Origin: Candidatus Woykebacteria bacterium GWB1_45_5 | GTDB lineage: Bacteria > Patescibacteriota > Microgenomatia > Woykebacterales > RBG-16-39-9b | DNA length: 14,802 nt | Assembly (NCBI GenBank): GCA_001816645.1 | Contig: MHCO01000038.1 | Location: forward strand, 31,977 to 46,778 | Direction of reading: 5' to 3' | Shown: positions 1 through 6,032 of the stretch, piece after piece | Layout of the letters: the number at the start of each line of letters is the position of its first letter | How positions within the stretch are numbered: position 1 is the stretch's first letter | The notes under the pieces: model-generated | Told to the model about the DNA's origin: nothing | The model's database searches: none | What the model saw: only the letters and a program-made list of their open reading frames with translations | Translations under genes and position numbers: made by a program

Positions 1-240
1 CACACTGATGAACTGACTGAGCAACAAAAGCGTTTTCCAGAGACTAAAACTCTTGTTAATAAACTTCTCACCGTAAAACCAGGCCTCACTGGTCCGTGGC
101 AAGTTTCCGGTAGGAGCGCGATTGATTTTCCCGAAAGGGTGAAGCTGGATGCGGGTTATGCGGAAAGCGAGTCGTTTTTGTTAGATTTTAAAATTTTACT
201 AAAAACCATTCCTGCTGTTTTTAAAGGTGAGGGCAATTAA
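1..240 (+). CDS. Bacterial sugar transferase (polyprenyl-phosphate glycosylphosphotransferase), C-terminal end, 5' partial
   Basis: The frame is open from the first base and ends at TAA 238-240, giving 79 residues. The stretch KPGLTGPWQVSGRS followed by FPERVKLDAGYAES is the hallmark C-terminal block of the bacterial sugar transferase family (WcaJ, EpsL and RfbP relatives). These enzymes transfer a sugar-1-phosphate from a nucleotide sugar to undecaprenyl phosphate on the inner face of the membrane, starting exopolysaccharide or O-antigen-type glycan synthesis. The N-terminal membrane helices lie outside the window, so the sugar and the full architecture cannot be read. The DUF4012 gene begins 6 nt after the stop, which suggests co-transcription and a shared cell-surface role. 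Family assignment is firm; substrate is unknown. Confidence 0.9.
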   Translation, partial: HTDELTEQQKRFPETKTLVNKLLTVKPGLTGPWQVSGRSAIDFPERVKLDAGYAESESFLLDFKILLKTIPAVFKGEGN

Positions 241-246
241 GTCTTT

Positions 247-2127
247 ATGCCAATCACCCACGTCACTCTTGATGGTGAAAAGCTGGTGCGTGGAAAGCGT
301 AAGGGTAAGTGGTTAAAAATATTTTTAACCACATTTCTGGTTTTATTTATTTTAGTTGCCGCCCCTAGCGTTTACTTTTACCCAAAGGTTAAGACTTTGT
401 CTGCGGATTTGAATTTAGTCTCTCAGGGTTCGCAGAAAGTCCAAAAAGCGATTGAGGTGCAGGATATAGCTAAAGCTAAGGAAGAGGTTTCTGGCCTACA
501 CTCTAGTTTGCGAAAAACCGAAACAGATCTAGAGAAGCTACATTTGGTTGGTAGACTTCCTTTGGTGAACGGTTATTACAACGACGCGACCCATGCTTTA
601 AGGGCTGGTATCTTGGGTGCCCAAGCGGGAGAGATGGTTATTGATTCGATCCTGCCTTTTAGTGATATCTTAGGCTTTAAAGGAGCGAAGAGTGATTTAA
701 AAGCAGAGGAAAAGGTAGAAGCTTTGGTGACAAAAGTGTTCCCTAGTCTTTCACCCAAGGCTACTGAACTAGAAAAGATGCTTGGTGAAATAAAAAACGA
801 AGTTGATCAGATTAGGCCAGAAAGATACCCAGATAATTTTACGGTTAAAGGTTACAGAATCCACGAAACCTTGGTGACGGCCCAAGAAGGTTTAAATAAA
901 GCGGAGGAGTATTTACCAGTTTTGAAAGATGCTTTAGATTCCCTTCCTCAAACCCTTGGTTACCAGCAGGAAAAAACGTATCTTTTATGGTTCCAAAACG
1001 ATAAAGAGCTTCGTCCTACCGGTGGTTTTCTTACCGCCTATGCTATTGCAAGAGTCAAAAATGGGAAGCTGTTGGATATCGAAAGTGACGATATTTATGA
1101 GCTCGATAAAAAGTTTACCCCTTTCGAGCCGCCCCCACCTGTTTTGAAATATGTTAATACGCTAATTTTCACCGTTAGAGATAGTAACTTATCCCCCGAT
1201 TTCAAACTTTCCGCTGAGAAGTTTGAAAGCTTTTACACGCGGATAAAAAATATGCCAAAAATCGATGGCATTATTGCGATTGATACTGAGCTTGTCCGGA
1301 AGTTCTTAGAGGTGACGGGACCAATTAAGACAAAAAAGCACAAGGAGACTTTTTCAGCCGAAATCGATAAAAAATACAAAATACCAGATGTTGTTTATAA
1401 GCTAGAGCTTTACGCGGAAAAGATTCACTCTCAAAGTACTGATCGGAAGGCGATAATTGGCGATCTGATGGATAGTATGTTGGAAAAACTATTTTCTGCT
1501 CCACCGGATAAATTCCCCAAGATTTTGGAAACCTTCCTAGCGGCAGCTGAAGCAAAAAACGTTTTGTTTTATTTTCACGACCAAGGAGCCCAAAGTTTGG
1601 CTGAGGATTTAAACTATGCTGGTCGGATTAAAGATTTTGACGGCGACTATCTTCACGTCAATAATGCTAATTTTGGTGGCCTTAAAGGCAATCTCTACAT
1701 TAAGGCCTCGGTCAATCAAGATATAACAATTGCCAATGACGGAACAGTAACCAAGAAAGTGGCAGTGACCTTAAGCAACACGGAAAAGGCTGATGGTTGG
1801 CTAAATTCGTATTACCAAAATTGGATGAGGGTTTATGTGCCAGAAGGGTCGAGGCTGCTCGAGAAAAAGGTTTCGAAGGATTTTGCCGAGAAAAAAGAGA
1901 TCGGTAAGATGGTTTGGGAGAGTTTCTCTGTCACCTACCCTCTTAAAAGCAGCGAGACTTATTTTTCCTACCAGCTGCCATTCAAAGTCAAAAAAGGCGA
2001 TATTTATAAACTTTTGATTCAAAAGCAACCAGGTACTACTGATCCCCACATGGTCATCCGAGTGAACGGTAAAAAGATCCAAGAATTTGACCTTAAGAAA
2101 GACACTGAGATTGAATTTAAGGTGTAA
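247..2127 (+). CDS. DUF4012 domain-containing membrane-anchored protein
   Basis: The product is 626 residues. A basic N-terminus (about residues 11-23, rich in Lys and Arg) precedes one hydrophobic helix at about 23-45, so the protein is probably anchored with most of its mass outside the cytoplasm. Residues 60-100 and 150-235 look helical and partly coiled-coil. The DUF4012 signature follows: YLLWFQNDKELRPTGGF at 245-261, then TVRDSNLSPDF near 310-320, closely matching the family pattern of a Q-N-x-x-E-L-R-P-T-G-G-F block and a R-D-x-N-x-S-P-D-F block. The biochemical function is not known; the family is common in CPR and Actinobacteria and often sits beside surface polysaccharide genes, as here beside a sugar transferase. 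The start ATG lies 11 nt downstream of GGTGAGGG (228-235), a plausible ribosome site. Its stop overlaps the recO start by one base (TAATG). Confidence 0.9.
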   Translation: MPITHVTLDGEKLVRGKRKGKWLKIFLTTFLVLFILVAAPSVYFYPKVKTLSADLNLVSQGSQKVQKAIEVQDIAKAKEEVSGLHSSLRKTETDLEKLHLVGRLPLVNGYYNDATHALRAGILGAQAGEMVIDSILPFSDILGFKGAKSDLKAEEKVEALVTKVFPSLSPKATELEKMLGEIKNEVDQIRPERYPDNFTVKGYRIHETLVTAQEGLNKAEEYLPVLKDALDSLPQTLGYQQEKTYLLWFQNDKELRPTGGFLTAYAIARVKNGKLLDIESDDIYELDKKFTPFEPPPPVLKYVNTLIFTVRDSNLSPDFKLSAEKFESFYTRIKNMPKIDGIIAIDTELVRKFLEVTGPIKTKKHKETFSAEIDKKYKIPDVVYKLELYAEKIHSQSTDRKAIIGDLMDSMLEKLFSAPPDKFPKILETFLAAAEAKNVLFYFHDQGAQSLAEDLNYAGRIKDFDGDYLHVNNANFGGLKGNLYIKASVNQDITIANDGTVTKKVAVTLSNTEKADGWLNSYYQNWMRVYVPEGSRLLEKKVSKDFAEKKEIGKMVWESFSVTYPLKSSETYFSYQLPFKVKKGDIYKLLIQKQPGTTDPHMVIRVNGKKIQEFDLKKDTEIEFKV

Positions 2128-2900
2128 TGTCTAGAACTTATAGCGCGGAGGGAATAGTTTTAAAAAGAAGCAATATTGGTGAAGCGGATCGTTTAGTTAC
2201 TTTTCTTCTGCGGTATCGGGGGAAACTCACCGCAATTGCCAAGGGTGTACGGAAAATCTCCTCTCGAAAAGCCCCTAATTTAGAGCTTTTGAACCACGTT
2301 AAGTTGCACCTGGCCAAAGGAAAAACCTTCGATATTGTTACTGAAGCTGAATCCATCGAAGCCTTCAAGAACTTGAAGTCTGATTTAGCTAGAGTTAGTT
2401 TTGGCTTTTACCTTGCCGAAATCACCAACGAATTTTTGGCCGAGGGTCAAGGTGGGAGAGATGGGTTTGAGCTTTTTGGTAAGGTTCTGGGCTTGATTGA
2501 TCAAGAGAATAATTTAGAAAAAATCAAACTTTTTATACGGGCATTTGAAGTAAAATTTTTAGAGAGTTTGGGGTTCAAGCCAGAGTTGGATAAATGCGTT
2601 AGATGTGGGCGAATTTTAGGCCCTTCCGCTAATTTCCTTTCTCCGGAGGTAGGTGGGGTAGTCGAAAAAAGTTGTCGGGGAAGTACCTTGTTTGCCCAAC
2701 CGATCTCCCGAAATACTCTTGTCGCTTTGCGTTTTTTACAAAGAGAAGATTGGAACACGATCCAGAGGCTGGCTGTTTCTGCGAACTTAAATAAAGAGAT
2801 CGAAGGGGTCTTAAGATTTTATCTTGAACACCTACTCGAGAAAGAAATAAAAAGCGCCCGGTTTGTTAACAAAGTGGTAGGGCGGCAATTGAAAAGCTAG
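2127..2900 (+). CDS. recO: DNA repair protein RecO
   Basis: The 257-residue length matches the usual RecO (about 240-260). RecO loads RecA on SSB-coated single-stranded DNA together with RecR in recombinational repair. The N-terminal OB-fold region is clear: SAEGIVLKRSNIGEADRLV at 6-24 and the KLTAIAKGVRK strand block at 33-43. The central helical domain follows, with FYLAEITNEFL at 94-104. The zinc-finger region has C157-V-R-C160-G and SPEVGGVV at 172-179, but where many RecO proteins have a second CxxC only C183 is seen. The ATG overlaps the DUF4012 stop (TAATG), implying translational coupling. There is no recR or era nearby. The family call rests on N-terminal and mid-region motifs and length. 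Confidence 0.88.
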   Translation: MSRTYSAEGIVLKRSNIGEADRLVTFLLRYRGKLTAIAKGVRKISSRKAPNLELLNHVKLHLAKGKTFDIVTEAESIEAFKNLKSDLARVSFGFYLAEITNEFLAEGQGGRDGFELFGKVLGLIDQENNLEKIKLFIRAFEVKFLESLGFKPELDKCVRCGRILGPSANFLSPEVGGVVEKSCRGSTLFAQPISRNTLVALRFLQREDWNTIQRLAVSANLNKEIEGVLRFYLEHLLEKEIKSARFVNKVVGRQLKS

Positions 2901-2917
2901 GAGGGAGGCATTATAAT
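2889..2917 (+). promoter_or_regulatory. Predicted sigma70-type promoter for glyS (P1)
   Basis: TTGAAA at 2889-2894 (five of six to consensus) and a perfect TATAAT at 2912-2917 are separated by 17 nt, the optimal spacing. Transcription would begin near 2924 and produce an 85-nt leader holding both tandem repeat hairpins before glyS at 3010. The -35 lies in the last codons of recO. One caution is that this TATAAT is also the first six bases of a repeat unit, so it may be repeat sequence rather than selected promoter. Confidence 0.6.
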
Positions 2918-2996
2918 CGCAAGATTACACCTCGCCATCGTTTCTCTAGCGAGATATAATCGCAAGATTACATCTTGCAATCGTATCTTTGCAAGA
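2912..2996 (+). repeat. Two tandem 42-43 nt hairpin repeats upstream of glyS
   Basis: Copy 1 is 2912-2954 and copy 2 is 2955-2996. Both open with the identical 18 nt TATAATCGCAAGATTACA. Each then has an inverted repeat: CTCGC 2931-2935 with GCGAG 2949-2953 in copy 1, and ATCTTGCAA 2972-2980 with TTGCAAGAT 2989-2997 in copy 2. The stems differ by paired changes that keep the pairing. In copy 2 the GCAAGAT at 2962-2968 can also pair with ATCTTGC 2972-2978, so two structures exclude each other. A degenerate third unit start (TATACT) follows at 2997. Confidence 0.8.
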
Positions 2997-3002
2997 TATA
3001 CT
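2975..3002 (+). promoter_or_regulatory. Possible second glyS promoter (P2) giving a leaderless mRNA
   Basis: TTGCAA 2975-2980 (four of six) and TATACT 2997-3002 (five of six) are 16 nt apart. The expected transcription start falls at or next to the glyS ATG at 3010, so an mRNA from this promoter would have essentially no leader. No Shine-Dalgarno sequence precedes the ATG, which fits. It overlaps repeat copy 2 and is weaker than P1. Confidence 0.4.
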
Positions 3003-3009
3003 TATCCCT

Positions 3010-4350
3010 ATGGCTGAAGAAAATAAGTTGATGGAAAAAATTGTTTCGCTGACGAAACGGCGGGGTTTTATCTTTCAAGGTAGTGAGATTTACGGTGGAG
3101 TCGGCGGAATTTACGACCTAGGACCTTTAGGTGTTGAACTTGCTAATAATATTAAGGCTGCTTGGTGGAAAAATATCGTCCAAGAAAGAGACAACGTAGT
3201 CGGGTTAGATAGCGCTATTTTGATGAACAAGCAAGTCTGGCACGCCAGCGGTCATGTTGATAGCTTCGCCGATCCCCTGATTGAGTGTAAAAATTGTCAC
3301 ACAAGGTATCGCGAAGACGCGATTCAACAAACAGTAAAAGGATTAACTTGCCCAAATTGTGGGAAGAGTAACTGGACGCCGCCTCGGATGTTCAATTTGA
3401 TGTTTAAAACTCATATTGGACCAGTCGAAAACGAAGCTAGCGAGACGTTCTTGCGGCCAGAGACGGCCCAGGGGATTTTTGTCAATTTTGGCAATGTGGT
3501 TGATACAATGCGGGTAAAGCTGCCTTTTGGAATCGCCCAGATTGGCAAAGGTTTCCGTAACGAAATTACCATTGGGAACTTTTTATTTAGAGTGCGCGAA
3601 TTTGAAATGATGGAACTAGAATACTTTACTTATCTAAAACAGGCGGATAAAGACTTCGAATATTGGCAAAAAGAGAGGATGAATTGGTTTGTTAGCCTCG
3701 GAATTGATAAAAAGAATCTAAGATTTAGAGAGCACGCTGATGATGAACGAGCCCACTATGCTGTTCGGTCAGTTGATATTGAATATGACTGGCCCTTCGC
3801 CCAGGCTCAGGGTAAACCCGGTTGGTTAGAGCTTGAGGGAATTGCTAACCGGACAGATTACGATCTCAAACAGCATGCAAAAGAAAGCGGGAAGGATTTA
3901 TCTTATTTCGATGAAGAGACAAAAGAAAAAATTGTTCCTTACGTAATCGAACCTTCTCTTGGTGTCGGCCGAGCAATGCTGGCCTTTTTGATCGATGCGT
4001 ATCATGAGGATGGGGATCGGGTGGTATTAAAGTTAAAACCGGAACTTACCCCTTACAAAGCAGCTGTTTTTCCCTTACTTGCCAACAAACCTGAATTGGT
4101 GAAGTTGGCACAAAAAATTTACTTAGAACTTAAGACTTCGGACTTAGGACTTATCGCCTGGGATGACCGAGGTAATATTGGTAAGCGCTATTACAGTCAA
4201 GACGAAATCGGAACTCCTTTTTGCGCCACGATAGACTTCCAGTCCCTTGAGGACCAAACCGTCACCATCCGGGATCGTGATTCAATGAAACAAGATAGAG
4301 TCAAAGTAAATAAGCTAAGCAGTGTTCTTAAGGAAAAACTGCGCTACTAA
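3010..4350 (+). CDS. glyS: Glycyl-tRNA synthetase, dimeric (alpha2) class II type
   Basis: The product is 446 residues and charges tRNA-Gly with glycine in the cytoplasm. Near the N-terminus GSEIYGGVGGIYDLGP (24-39) is typical. A zinc ribbon follows (C93xxC96, C114xxC117). Class II motif 2 is FLRPETAQGIFVNF (147-160) and GKGFRNEI (179-186); motif 3 is EPSLGVGRAML (314-324). The anticodon-binding domain occupies about 345-446 (KPELTPYKAAVFPL, GKRYYSQDEIGTPF). I chose ATG 3010 rather than a TTG at 2989, because the TTG lies inside a repeat hairpin stem and the extra seven residues are not family-like. Residues 264-270 (AQAQGKP) are an insertion not expected in the PFGW-ELEGIANRTD block. The stop overlaps the stop of the opposite-strand gene. 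The encoded name could also be glyQS-type in other schemes; the enzyme identity is secure. Confidence 0.95.
   Translation: MAEENKLMEKIVSLTKRRGFIFQGSEIYGGVGGIYDLGPLGVELANNIKAAWWKNIVQERDNVVGLDSAILMNKQVWHASGHVDSFADPLIECKNCHTRYREDAIQQTVKGLTCPNCGKSNWTPPRMFNLMFKTHIGPVENEASETFLRPETAQGIFVNFGNVVDTMRVKLPFGIAQIGKGFRNEITIGNFLFRVREFEMMELEYFTYLKQADKDFEYWQKERMNWFVSLGIDKKNLRFREHADDERAHYAVRSVDIEYDWPFAQAQGKPGWLELEGIANRTDYDLKQHAKESGKDLSYFDEETKEKIVPYVIEPSLGVGRAMLAFLIDAYHEDGDRVVLKLKPELTPYKAAVFPLLANKPELVKLAQKIYLELKTSDLGLIAWDDRGNIGKRYYSQDEIGTPFCATIDFQSLEDQTVTIRDRDSMKQDRVKVNKLSSVLKEKLRY
3793..3819 (+). repeat. Short palindrome-like element inserted in frame in glyS
   Basis: The DNA reads CCCTTCG (3793-3799) and CTCAGGG (3806-3812) with a short centre, followed by TAAACCC. 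It encodes residues 262-270, and 264-270 (AQAQGKP) interrupt a conserved block that in homologues runs PFGW directly. The CCCTTCG...CTCAGGG pattern resembles a short palindromic repeat that I recall from many metagenomic genomes, where it adds similar peptides to proteins. The link to that repeat family is from memory; the interruption itself is visible. Confidence 0.55.
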
Positions 4351-4565
4351 GCGGGTTCTGCTTCTACTTTTTGGCATTGGGTTAATTGGCAATACAGCCA
4401 CTCAGATAGTTGCCAGCCGATTGGTTTTGTTAAGTACCAACTATTAGATGGGGGACATTTTCCACCTATTTTACAGTGAACTTGACCTCTGTATTGGGGA
4501 ATTGGGAGAGCGAAAATAATAATTAATAAAAACAAAATTAGGATAATTACAAATTTATTTCTCAT
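4347..4565 (-). CDS. Small unknown membrane-anchored protein with four cysteines
   Basis: From ATG at 4565 the product is 72 residues. I do not recognise the family. One strongly hydrophobic segment (residues 5-20) follows a basic start (MRNK), so it is a signal anchor or uncleaved signal peptide, and the rest should face outwards. That part has cysteines at 31, 37, 59 and 64 and a Trp/Tyr-rich middle (WYLTKPIGWQLSEWLYC), allowing two disulfides or metal binding. An in-frame GTG at 4625 would add 20 residues but overlaps the vapC end and moves the hydrophobic helix inwards, so ATG 4565 is preferred. It lies 50 nt after vapC on the same strand and is probably in that operon. Its TAG overlaps the glyS TAA by two bases, tail to tail. 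Real gene likely; function unknown. Confidence 0.6.
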   Translation of the reverse strand: MRNKFVIILILFLLIIIFALPIPQYRGQVHCKIGGKCPPSNSWYLTKPIGWQLSEWLYCQLTQCQKVEAEPA

Positions 4566-4615
4566 TTGGCTGCTGCTAAATTGATTATTCCACAAATCAC
4601 CTAACCAAGCAAGTT

Positions 4616-5032
4616 TCAAACCCACTTTTTAGCTTTTTCGTCTAAAATTCTAATTTTTAAGGCTGGCTCTTTAAGAACAGTAAAGTAGCGAATATTCAGG
4701 GTGATAATTTCTAAATCTTTTACTATTCCAGTCGCAGCAATAAAAGAATCGAACAATGTATGAGCTATTTTACGATCAAAAATCTGAGGATATTTTAAAG
4801 AAAGCGAGGCGGCGGTTTGGGTAATATCTGGAGTAACCGGTAATCTTTTAAAAACCGCCAATAATCTGTCTACCGATTCAGCTTGCCGCCTGCTTCTCGC
4901 CCCAATTAAGATTTCAAAAGCAGTAATTTCGGAGATGTAAGAGTCTGTTTGGGGAAGTGAAGAAAACAATTCAAACGCTCGAGGGTCTCCCCCCAACCAT
5001 TTTATGAGGATGGAAGAGTCAAGAAGATACAT
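4616..5032 (-). CDS. PIN-domain toxin, VapC-like ribonuclease
   Basis: The product is 138 residues, the usual PIN toxin size. VapC toxins are Mg-dependent endoribonucleases that cleave tRNA or rRNA and are held inactive by the partner antitoxin. The acidic active-site set is visible: D5 in MYLLDSSILI, E40 in EITAFEILIGA, and D95 in HTLFDSFIAATG; the fourth position is N113 in TLNIRYF, as in many VapC proteins. The ATG shares one base with the antitoxin stop (TAATG on the minus strand), the classic coupled toxin-antitoxin arrangement. All catalytic residues are present, so the toxin looks intact. Target RNA cannot be read from sequence. Confidence 0.88.
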   Translation of the reverse strand: MYLLDSSILIKWLGGDPRAFELFSSLPQTDSYISEITAFEILIGARSRRQAESVDRLLAVFKRLPVTPDITQTAASLSLKYPQIFDRKIAHTLFDSFIAATGIVKDLEIITLNIRYFTVLKEPALKIRILDEKAKKWV

Positions 5033-5310
5033 TAGGTTTTTTCAAAGATCTCGTCAGGTTTAGACCAAGGGCCAGAAAGAGAATTCATGAGCTTCCTATC
5101 AGTAGAAGGATGGGCTTTCCAGGCACCGAAGGTTTCCTTAGCTGCTTCGGCTAAGGAGTAAGGCTTTTTAGTTTTAGATTTATCTTCGTATGTTTTTTTC
5201 ACGGCAGTTCTTACCAATTCACCCACAGAGCTTTTCTTCTCTTGGGCGATCTCCTCTAAGGTTTTATAAGTTTTTACATCGAAAAGAATTTGAGCTCTTT
5301 TGTTTAGCAT
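5032..5310 (-). CDS. Ribbon-helix-helix antitoxin partner of the PIN toxin (VapB-like)
   Basis: From ATG 5310 the product is 92 residues. The N-terminus, RAQILFDVKTYKTLEEIAQE followed by KKSSVGELVRTAVKKTYED, fits a ribbon-helix-helix DNA-binding fold: one beta strand (about 5-11) and two helices. The C-terminal half (about 45-92) is polar and likely disordered, the part that would wrap the toxin. In this family the antitoxin neutralises the toxin and represses its own operon. The frame extends to a GTG at 5334, but that codon sits inside the 18-bp palindrome and between the -10 and expected start of transcription, so ATG 5310 is chosen. The gene overlaps vapC by one base. RHH assignment is by pattern and moderate; antitoxin role is strong from context. 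Confidence 0.8.
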   Translation of the reverse strand: MLNKRAQILFDVKTYKTLEEIAQEKKSSVGELVRTAVKKTYEDKSKTKKPYSLAEAAKETFGAWKAHPSTDRKLMNSLSGPWSKPDEIFEKT

Positions 5311-5320
5311 GGGAATTGTT

Positions 5321-5338
5321 ATATGTGTATACACATAT
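5321..5338. promoter_or_regulatory. Perfect 18-bp palindrome, likely operator of the toxin-antitoxin operon
   Basis: ATATGTGTATACACATAT is a perfect inverted repeat with no spacer. It touches the predicted minus-strand -10 box and covers the expected transcription start, 11 nt upstream of the antitoxin ATG. Self-repression by an antitoxin dimer binding such a site is the usual rule for these operons. Confidence 0.7.
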
Positions 5339-5365
5339 CTTAGGCGATTAAGTTAGGGTTGTCAA
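5337..5365 (-). promoter_or_regulatory. Predicted promoter of the toxin-antitoxin operon
   Basis: On the minus strand a perfect -35 TTGACA (5365-5360) is followed after 17 nt by TAAGAT (5342-5337, four of six). Transcription would start near 5330, within the palindrome, leaving a leader of about 20 nt before the antitoxin ATG. Confidence 0.6.
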
Positions 5366-5404
5366 TACCCCTTAGAGGGTTTTCACTTGTGGAAAAATGG
5401 GGGC

Positions 5405-5436
5405 TTGACAAGCTGGTTTACCTGCTTTACTATAAC
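5405..5436 (+). promoter_or_regulatory. Predicted promoter of the dcw cluster (PmraZ)
   Basis: A perfect TTGACA at 5405-5410 is followed at 17 nt by TACTAT (5428-5433, four of six); TATAAC at 5431-5436 (five of six) is an alternative at 20 nt. Start of transcription would be about 5440-5443, right at the first MraZ-type box. The -35 is embedded in a small inverted repeat, GCTTGACAAGC (5403-5413). Confidence 0.65.
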
Positions 5437-5440
5437 TTTA

Positions 5441-5476
5441 GTGGTAAAAAAGGGTAAAGAGTGGTAAAAAGTGTAA
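5441..5476 (+). promoter_or_regulatory. Four MraZ-type boxes at 10-nt spacing (autoregulatory operator)
   Basis: Four direct repeats start every 10 nt: GTGGTAAAAA (5441), AGGGTAAAGA (5451), GTGGTAAAAA (5461) and GTGTAACAAC (5471). The core is TGGTA, GGGTA, TGGTA, TGTAA with five bases between cores. This matches the known MraZ operator style (TGGGN units with 5-nt spacers in E. coli; related GTG-containing repeats in Mycoplasma). The boxes lie just downstream of the predicted -10, where a bound MraZ ring would block transcription of its own operon. Confidence 0.8.
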
Positions 5477-5600
5477 CAACTTTTGCCACTTCCGCCCTCA
5501 ACAGCCTGCCCTAAATCTGGACAGCAGGGGACTTATCTAGCTCGCCGAAGCTTTAGCGAAGGCGAGTCCTGCCCTTGATCCTCTGATAGATCAAGGGACA
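5441..5600 (+). other. Structured 5' leader of mraZ with three hairpins
   Basis: About 160 nt separate the predicted transcription start from the mraZ ATG. Hairpin A pairs CCTGC 5505-5509 with GCAGG 5524-5528 (weak). Hairpin B, 5541-5566, pairs CTCGCC with GGCGAG, then has a symmetric GAA/GAA internal loop, two GC pairs and a TTTA loop. Hairpin C pairs CCCTTGATC 5572-5580 with GATCAAGGG 5589-5597 over an 8-nt loop, and its 3' arm holds the only purine-rich stretch before the ATG. No coding frame is supported here. Confidence 0.65.
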
Positions 5601-6032
5601 ATGTTCTTAGGTGAGTATAGACATAATTTAGATTATAAGGGCAGGGTAGCTGTACCTAAAAAATTTAGAGAAGGCTTGGTCGGTGGAGCCGTTCTTACCA
5701 AGGGGTTGGACGGCTGTTTATTTCTCTATTCCAAACTCGAATGGGAACGTTTGACCTCTCGTTTGAAGGAGCTTCCGGTGACGCAAGCAGATACCCGGGC
5801 GTTTGAGCGGTATTTATTTGGTGGCGCAACCGAAGTGGAATTTGATTCTCTTGGGAGGATGAAAATACCCGAGTATTTGCTAATGTACGCTTCTCTAGAA
5901 AAAGAAGCAGTGTTGGTGGGGATTTTGGAAAGAATTGAAATTTGGGGATCGGAGCGTTGGAACAAATTGGCAAAGAGATTAGAGAGTAAAGGAGAAGAGG
6001 CGGCTGAAAAACTAGCGGAGAAAGGGGTCTAG
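5601..6032 (+). CDS. mraZ: Transcriptional regulator MraZ
   Basis: The 143-residue protein is the normal MraZ size. It starts MFLGEYRHNLDYKGRVAVP and has the two family repeats: DYKGR at 11-15 and DSLGRMKIP at 82-90, the paired AbrB-like DNA-binding halves. MraZ forms rings that bind direct repeats upstream of its own operon and represses the dcw genes. Here four such boxes lie 125-160 nt upstream, so the regulator and its site are both in view. The C-terminal tail (120-143) is helical and charged. The only ribosome-site-like stretch, AAGGGA (5593-5598), is very close to the ATG and sits in a hairpin arm. The stop is followed directly by the rsmH ATG. Confidence 0.95.
   Translation: MFLGEYRHNLDYKGRVAVPKKFREGLVGGAVLTKGLDGCLFLYSKLEWERLTSRLKELPVTQADTRAFERYLFGGATEVEFDSLGRMKIPEYLLMYASLEKEAVLVGILERIEIWGSERWNKLAKRLESKGEEAAEKLAEKGV

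Noticed and set aside
2912..2996. CRISPR-like repeat array
   Set aside because: Only two units lie directly head to tail with no spacers, and there are no cas genes.
2989..3009. Upstream TTG start for glyS adding seven residues
   Set aside because: TTG lies in the 3' arm of a repeat hairpin and the residues are not family-like; ATG 3010 gives a typical N-terminus.
2901..3009. T-box riboswitch before glyS
   Set aside because: The leader is under 90 nt, lacks a recognisable T-box sequence and specifier stem, and has no terminator with a T tract.
5311..5334. GTG 5334 start of the antitoxin
   Set aside because: It sits in the perfect palindrome and only a few bases from the -10 box, upstream of the expected transcription start; ATG 5310 begins the recognisable ribbon-helix-helix strand.
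5368..5384. Small CCCT-TAG-AGGG hairpin followed by TTTT as a terminator
   Set aside because: Four base pairs only, and it lies between divergent promoters with no gene reading into it.
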